From Eubacteriales bacterium (GTDB taxonomy: Bacteria; Bacillota; Clostridia; Lachnospirales; Lachnospiraceae): 35,858 bases of DNA. The position numbers and the translations under genes are program-made. The stretch is from positions 1 through 35,858 of the forward strand of contig JAUNOK010000025.1 of NCBI GenBank assembly GCA_030537195.1, in the 5' to 3' direction. Shown one piece after another: positions 31,970 to 35,858 of the stretch (position 1 is the first letter of the stretch; each line of letters starts with the position of its first letter). The notes under the pieces were generated by a model that was given only the letters and a program-made list of their open reading frames with translations, ran no database searches and was not told where the DNA came from.

Positions 31970-34318
31970 ATGATGAAGAAAGGATTAGCAAAAAGAATTC
32001 TTGTTAGTTTGCTTACAGTAGTCATGATATCTGCTAGTGTTTTACCAATGTTGGTAAGCACAGCTAATGTGGCTCGGGCTAACGAGAATGTAACGAATGA
32101 CCTTGCAGATGGTGTGGTAATTGATACACCAAATGCTATTAAGGATTCAGAAGACAGTGACTATGTTAAAGTGTCATTTATTGTTAATGACGCTACAACG
32201 CCAATAGTCAAATATGTAAAAACAGGCGATACCGTTACAGTAAGGTCAACTAATTCCGACGTCGGAGTACTTGTTGGCGATGCACCTAACGGTAGTGCGG
32301 TAACAGAGGATACAACAATATATGTCAAGACATATAATTATAAGGACGTCCTGAATATTAAGAAGGAACTTGTGAATGAATACGGAGAACCTGATGCAGA
32401 TGGTTACTATACTTTAAAGTTTACAGCCAGCGCAAAGGACATGCCTTCAATTCATGCACAGGCTAAGAAGGTTGTATTAGTAATTGACTGTTCTTTAAGT
32501 ATGGCATGTGCAACTGATTATAACAGAGGAACAGATCCAACAACAGGCAAACTTGAAGATGAGAAGATGGCTGGTTCTTATGATGAGACAAGATGGAAAG
32601 CCATGTACGATTCAGTAAGTGCATTCCTTAATGCATTTCTTCCAGAAGGCAATACTACTAATTCAGTAGCACTTGTTAAGTATAACAGCAGTGCAAGCCA
32701 GATTACGGGTAATGCTAAAGATGCTAAGACAATTACTGATGCACTCAATGGAATATTTAATGAAGATATATTCAACACTAACCAGAGCAATGGTGTAACA
32801 GCCGTTGACAAGATAAAGAATTCTAAGCTTGGATCTGGTACTAATGTTGCTAATGGACTTGAGAAAGCTAATACAATATTAGGTGATGAGAAAGATGGTG
32901 CATCTATTATATTATTCACAGATGGTATGGCTAATTATCCTAAGGCAAAAAATATTACATCTAAGTATACATATAAAAAGAATGATAAATATCCATATGG
33001 TGATCCTGAAGTAGAATATACAGTAGCAAGTGATATGACTCATGGGTTCTATAACGGAGAGACAGAAGCCAAAGATCAGGATGATGAGATGTATGCAGCT
33101 TATTGTGCCAACGCAGCTGGTAAGGAATTAGCAGATGCAGGAGTTACTATATATTCATTCGCTTTGATGAATGCAACAGATGCCAACAGCGATGCTGTAC
33201 GTGCATCAATGGGTGATAAGCTTCTTACTTTCGAAGAAAGTGAACTGATAGTTTCGAGTGTAAGTACAAGTAAGCTGACATTAAAGCTCTCATCTAATTA
33301 TGTATTTACTTACGGTGCTGAGAAAACAGGATATGCGGCAGAATTCTATTCAACAACTGATGCTTCAGAACTTGAAAAGAAATTCCAGAGCATTATCACA
33401 TCATTAAAGGAACTTCCTTTTGATACAGCAACAGTAACTGATACGCTTGATAAGCATTTTGAACTTGTTCCAGAACAGACTGGTGTTACTGACAATGGTG
33501 ATGGAACATTTACAGTTACTTATCCAGACAAGATTACAACAGATGCACAGGAGATAACTGTTAAGATTAAGGCTAAAGACGGTTATGCAGGATCTTCATA
33601 TACTAATGATGGTTGTACATTCAATGCAACAGTTGGTGATCTTACATATAGCCAGGATTTTGCAGAAGAACCATCAGCAGTAATCACACCTGATGCAGTT
33701 AAGGATTCATATACAGTTAATCAGGATGAAACACTTACAGTAGCCGACGTATCTGTATTAGATAATGATAAGAATGAAATTGTTAATAATCCAGATAAGA
33801 ATGTATCAATCAAGGCAGAGAAGGTTACTAATCCACAGAATGGTACAATAACATTCAATGAAGATGGTACATTTACATATACTCCTAACAATGGTTTTAG
33901 TGGTGAGGATACATTTAGATATAAGACAGTTCTTACAGTTGATGGAAGAACTTATGAGAAGGAAGCAACAGTAACTATTACAGTTGTTCCTAAGTACACA
34001 CAGACTATTAAGTATGTATTTGAAGATGATACTGAGGCAGCTCCTGATAATGTTCAGACTGTAATTTCAGGTAATTCTACAACAGCAGTTACATCACCAA
34101 AAATTACTGGTTACAAGCCAAGCATCGAAGTTGTTGAGGCTACACAGCTGACTGGTGATAAAGAGATTACTGTTAAGTATGTAAGGGATGATGAACAGAC
34201 AAAGCCAGCATCTTATACAGTAGAGTATTACAAAGATGGTGAGAAGGATAATGATAAGACAGAGACGTTTATTAATTATATCTGGGTAAATGCTGACGAG
34301 CAGAAAGTAGAACCATAA
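31970..34318 (+). CDS. vWA-domain surface protein, N-terminal part ending at an early TAA
   Basis: Encodes 782 residues up to TAA 34316-34318. A signal peptide (AKRILVSLLTVVMISASVLPM) is followed by a beta-rich region (about 45-160). The von Willebrand A domain has the metal site DCSLS (173-177), a SGTNVANGL threonine and a LFTDG aspartate. Next come a domain with TDTLDKHFELV and a cadherin/Ig-like domain (VLDNDK, GTFTYTPNNGFSGEDTFRYKT). MucBP-like repeats begin near 34000 (YTVEYYKDG). The frame continues open after the stop, so this looks like the first part of a much larger adhesin. ATG 31970 or 31973 both fit the AGGAG at 31961-31965; a longer frame from 31907 has no site. As it stands the product lacks any wall anchor. 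Confidence 0.85.
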   Translation: MMKKGLAKRILVSLLTVVMISASVLPMLVSTANVARANENVTNDLADGVVIDTPNAIKDSEDSDYVKVSFIVNDATTPIVKYVKTGDTVTVRSTNSDVGVLVGDAPNGSAVTEDTTIYVKTYNYKDVLNIKKELVNEYGEPDADGYYTLKFTASAKDMPSIHAQAKKVVLVIDCSLSMACATDYNRGTDPTTGKLEDEKMAGSYDETRWKAMYDSVSAFLNAFLPEGNTTNSVALVKYNSSASQITGNAKDAKTITDALNGIFNEDIFNTNQSNGVTAVDKIKNSKLGSGTNVANGLEKANTILGDEKDGASIILFTDGMANYPKAKNITSKYTYKKNDKYPYGDPEVEYTVASDMTHGFYNGETEAKDQDDEMYAAYCANAAGKELADAGVTIYSFALMNATDANSDAVRASMGDKLLTFEESELIVSSVSTSKLTLKLSSNYVFTYGAEKTGYAAEFYSTTDASELEKKFQSIITSLKELPFDTATVTDTLDKHFELVPEQTGVTDNGDGTFTVTYPDKITTDAQEITVKIKAKDGYAGSSYTNDGCTFNATVGDLTYSQDFAEEPSAVITPDAVKDSYTVNQDETLTVADVSVLDNDKNEIVNNPDKNVSIKAEKVTNPQNGTITFNEDGTFTYTPNNGFSGEDTFRYKTVLTVDGRTYEKEATVTITVVPKYTQTIKYVFEDDTEAAPDNVQTVISGNSTTAVTSPKITGYKPSIEVVEATQLTGDKEITVKYVRDDEQTKPASYTVEYYKDGEKDNDKTETFINYIWVNADEQKVEP

Positions 34319-35858
34319 AAGATTAATACTACAGATAAGTTTGGAGCAGGATATAAGTTTAAAGAGACTGATCCGGCAACAATACCAGCAACAATAGCTG
34401 ATAAGGGTGTTATCAAGGTTTACTATGTGGCTGATACATTTGATTATACAGTAAAGTATGTCCTTGAAGACACAGATACAAATCTTGCAGACCCATATAC
34501 TAGGCCAGCAACATTTGGAACAGAAGTTGGTGCTGATAAGAAGGATATCAAAGGTTATACAGCAATTAATGCTGATGACAAGTTAACTGTTGGAGCAGAT
34601 TCAGATAGTAATGTACTTGTTATCAAGTATAGAGCTAACACATATGGATATTCAGTAGAGTATTACTATGATGGTATTAAGGATGAGTCAGCTACAGAGA
34701 ATAAGACATCTCAGTTTAATACTAAAGTAAATACATATGATCCTAAAGAAAAGACTGGTTATAAGTTACAGAAGGAAGAAAACTTCCCATTAACAATCAC
34801 AACAGATTCTAAACAGAACGTAATTAAAGTATACTATATAAAAGATGAAGATCAGAAGAGAGACATCACATACAAAGTTAAGTACTTTAAGGACGGAGTA
34901 GAAGTAACAGAAGATGAGCAGACAGTAACAAAGCAAATCTGGGTTAACGATACAAAAGCAACTGTTGAAAAATCTGATATTAACACAACAGATAAGTATG
35001 AAGGATTCTCATTCGATTCAGAAACAACTGGAGTGATTCCTGACACAATAGGTGATGATGGTGTAATCAGAGTATATTATGTTTCTAATGAATATGCGTA
35101 TACAGTAGAGTATTATTACGATGATGTAATAGATAACGCTAAGACTGATACATTTAAAGCTAAGTACAATACACAGGTAAGTACATATGCTGACAAGAAC
35201 ATAACAGGATACAAGCTTGAAAGAGCAACAACACCAATAACAATTACAACAGATGCTTCACAGAATGTAATCAGAGTATACTATGTAAAAGACTGGTTCA
35301 AGTACACAATTAATTACTACTATGACGGAGTAATTGATACAAGTGCTACAGTTGTTGATAAGGCAGCATTTGGAACAACAATTAAGTATTCAGATAAGAT
35401 GGATAAGCTAAAAGATGGCTTTAAGTTTGTTAGAGCTGACGGTTCACCATTAGTAATATCTATCAATGAAGCTGCTAATGTAATTAATATACATTATGTA
35501 TCAGGTACATATGCATACACAGTAGAGTATTACTATGATGGAAAGCTTGATTCTGAAAAGACAGAAAAGAGTTCTGCAAAGTATAATACAGTAGTTAATG
35601 ATTATACAGACAAGTGTGATACTGGATATAAGTTCGATAAGACAGAAGGACTTCCATTAACAATAGCAACTGATGAGTCAAAGAATGTAATCAGAGTATA
35701 TTATGTAAAAGATGAAAGTCAGAAAAAGAACGTAACTTATACAGTTAAGTACTTTAAGGATGGAACAGAAGTAACAGAAGATGAACAGCCAGTAACTAAA
35801 GAGGTCTGGGTAAATGATCCATCAGTAATTGATGTTAATAAGGCTGATATTAACACAA
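34214..35858 (+). repeat. Tandem MucBP-like protein repeats of two alternating types
   Basis: About eight units are visible. One type (starting near 34214, 34860 and 35727) has a KYFKDGxEVTEDEQ and WVND core ending in DINTTDK. The other (near 34642, 35096, 35306 and 35517) has VEYYYDG, a GYKLxK or GYKF segment and LTITTDxxQNVIRVYYVKD. Blocks are highly similar at the nucleotide level, for example the AATGTAATCAGAGTATA stretch seen at about 35266 and 35687. This favours recombination and change in repeat number. Confidence 0.8.
34319..35858 (+). pseudogene. Continuation of the adhesin reading frame after the nonsense codon, partial
   Basis: In the same frame as the vWA gene, 513 codons run from 34319 to the window edge with no further stop. 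They encode MucBP-like repeats, each about 65-75 residues, opening with YTVEYYYDG or YTVKYFKDG and ending in NVIRVYYVKD. No start codon with a ribosome binding site was seen near 34319, so independent translation is unlikely. The joining sequence aligns with internal repeats (VEKSDINTTDK versus VEP-stop-KINTTDK). That shows the stop lies inside a repeat unit and not at a natural protein end. The 3' end, including any sortase signal, is outside the window. It is real coding sequence by composition; it would be expressed only if the stop is an error, is reverted or is read through. Confidence 0.75.

Noticed and set aside
34214-35858. CRISPR-like or satellite repeat array
   Set aside because: The repeats are in-frame protein-coding units of about 200 bases with diverged sequence, not short repeats with unique spacers.

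Overview
The window is AT-rich and densely packed, with strong GGAGG ribosome binding sites, short intergenic gaps and a Firmicutes gene repertoire: PotABCD, a MocR regulator, an NSS transporter, a YibE/F protein, a PxTG-anchored surface protein and MucBP-type adhesin repeats. This suggests an anaerobic gut Clostridia genome, most likely Lachnospiraceae. The taxonomic call is inferred from gene content, not from a marker gene. No rRNA, tRNA, CRISPR array, insertion sequence or phage gene was seen.

Region 1 (1-7116) is an amine or imino-acid catabolic island. It has the end of a 2Fe-2S protein, an NAD/FAD oxidoreductase with a C-terminal iron-sulfur region, a BFD-type [2Fe-2S] protein and a DAO-family FAD oxidase. 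Together these form an HcnABC/opine-oxidase-like dehydrogenase. An AraC regulator follows, then a second unit with a P-II signalling protein, an APC permease and an ornithine-cyclodeaminase-family protein. The combination of an opine-oxidase-like complex, a cyclodeaminase and a permease recalls opine catabolism.

Region 2 (7136-9953) has an SDR dehydrogenase resembling 3-alpha-hydroxysteroid dehydrogenase and an NTF2/SnoaL-like protein, both on the minus strand. They are divergent from a MocR-type regulator. Region 3 (9971-15255) has a sodium-dependent NSS transporter, an Hpt protein, a GGDEF-REC-HD-GYP c-di-GMP protein, a LysR regulator and a small HEAT-like protein.

Region 4 (15325-21440) is potABCD for polyamine uptake. 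PotA carries an apparent extra C-terminal domain and PotD is anchored by a C-terminal membrane helix. A class III aminotransferase follows, behind its own promoter and a leader hairpin. Region 5 (21456-24778) is a wall-anchored phosphoesterase preceded by Pho-box-like 11-bp repeats, overlapping a YibE/F membrane protein gene.

Region 6 (24823-30462) is a histidine kinase, response regulator, ABC ATPase and large FtsX-type permease. Two promoters inside it share the same layout: paired TGTAAG-type repeats 11 bp apart, 12 bp upstream of TATAGA. This looks like autoregulation plus control of the transporter. A MATE exporter follows. Region 7 (31905-35858) is a large vWA/cadherin-like/MucBP surface protein gene. 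It is broken by an in-frame TAA at 34316, after which the repeats continue open to the window edge.
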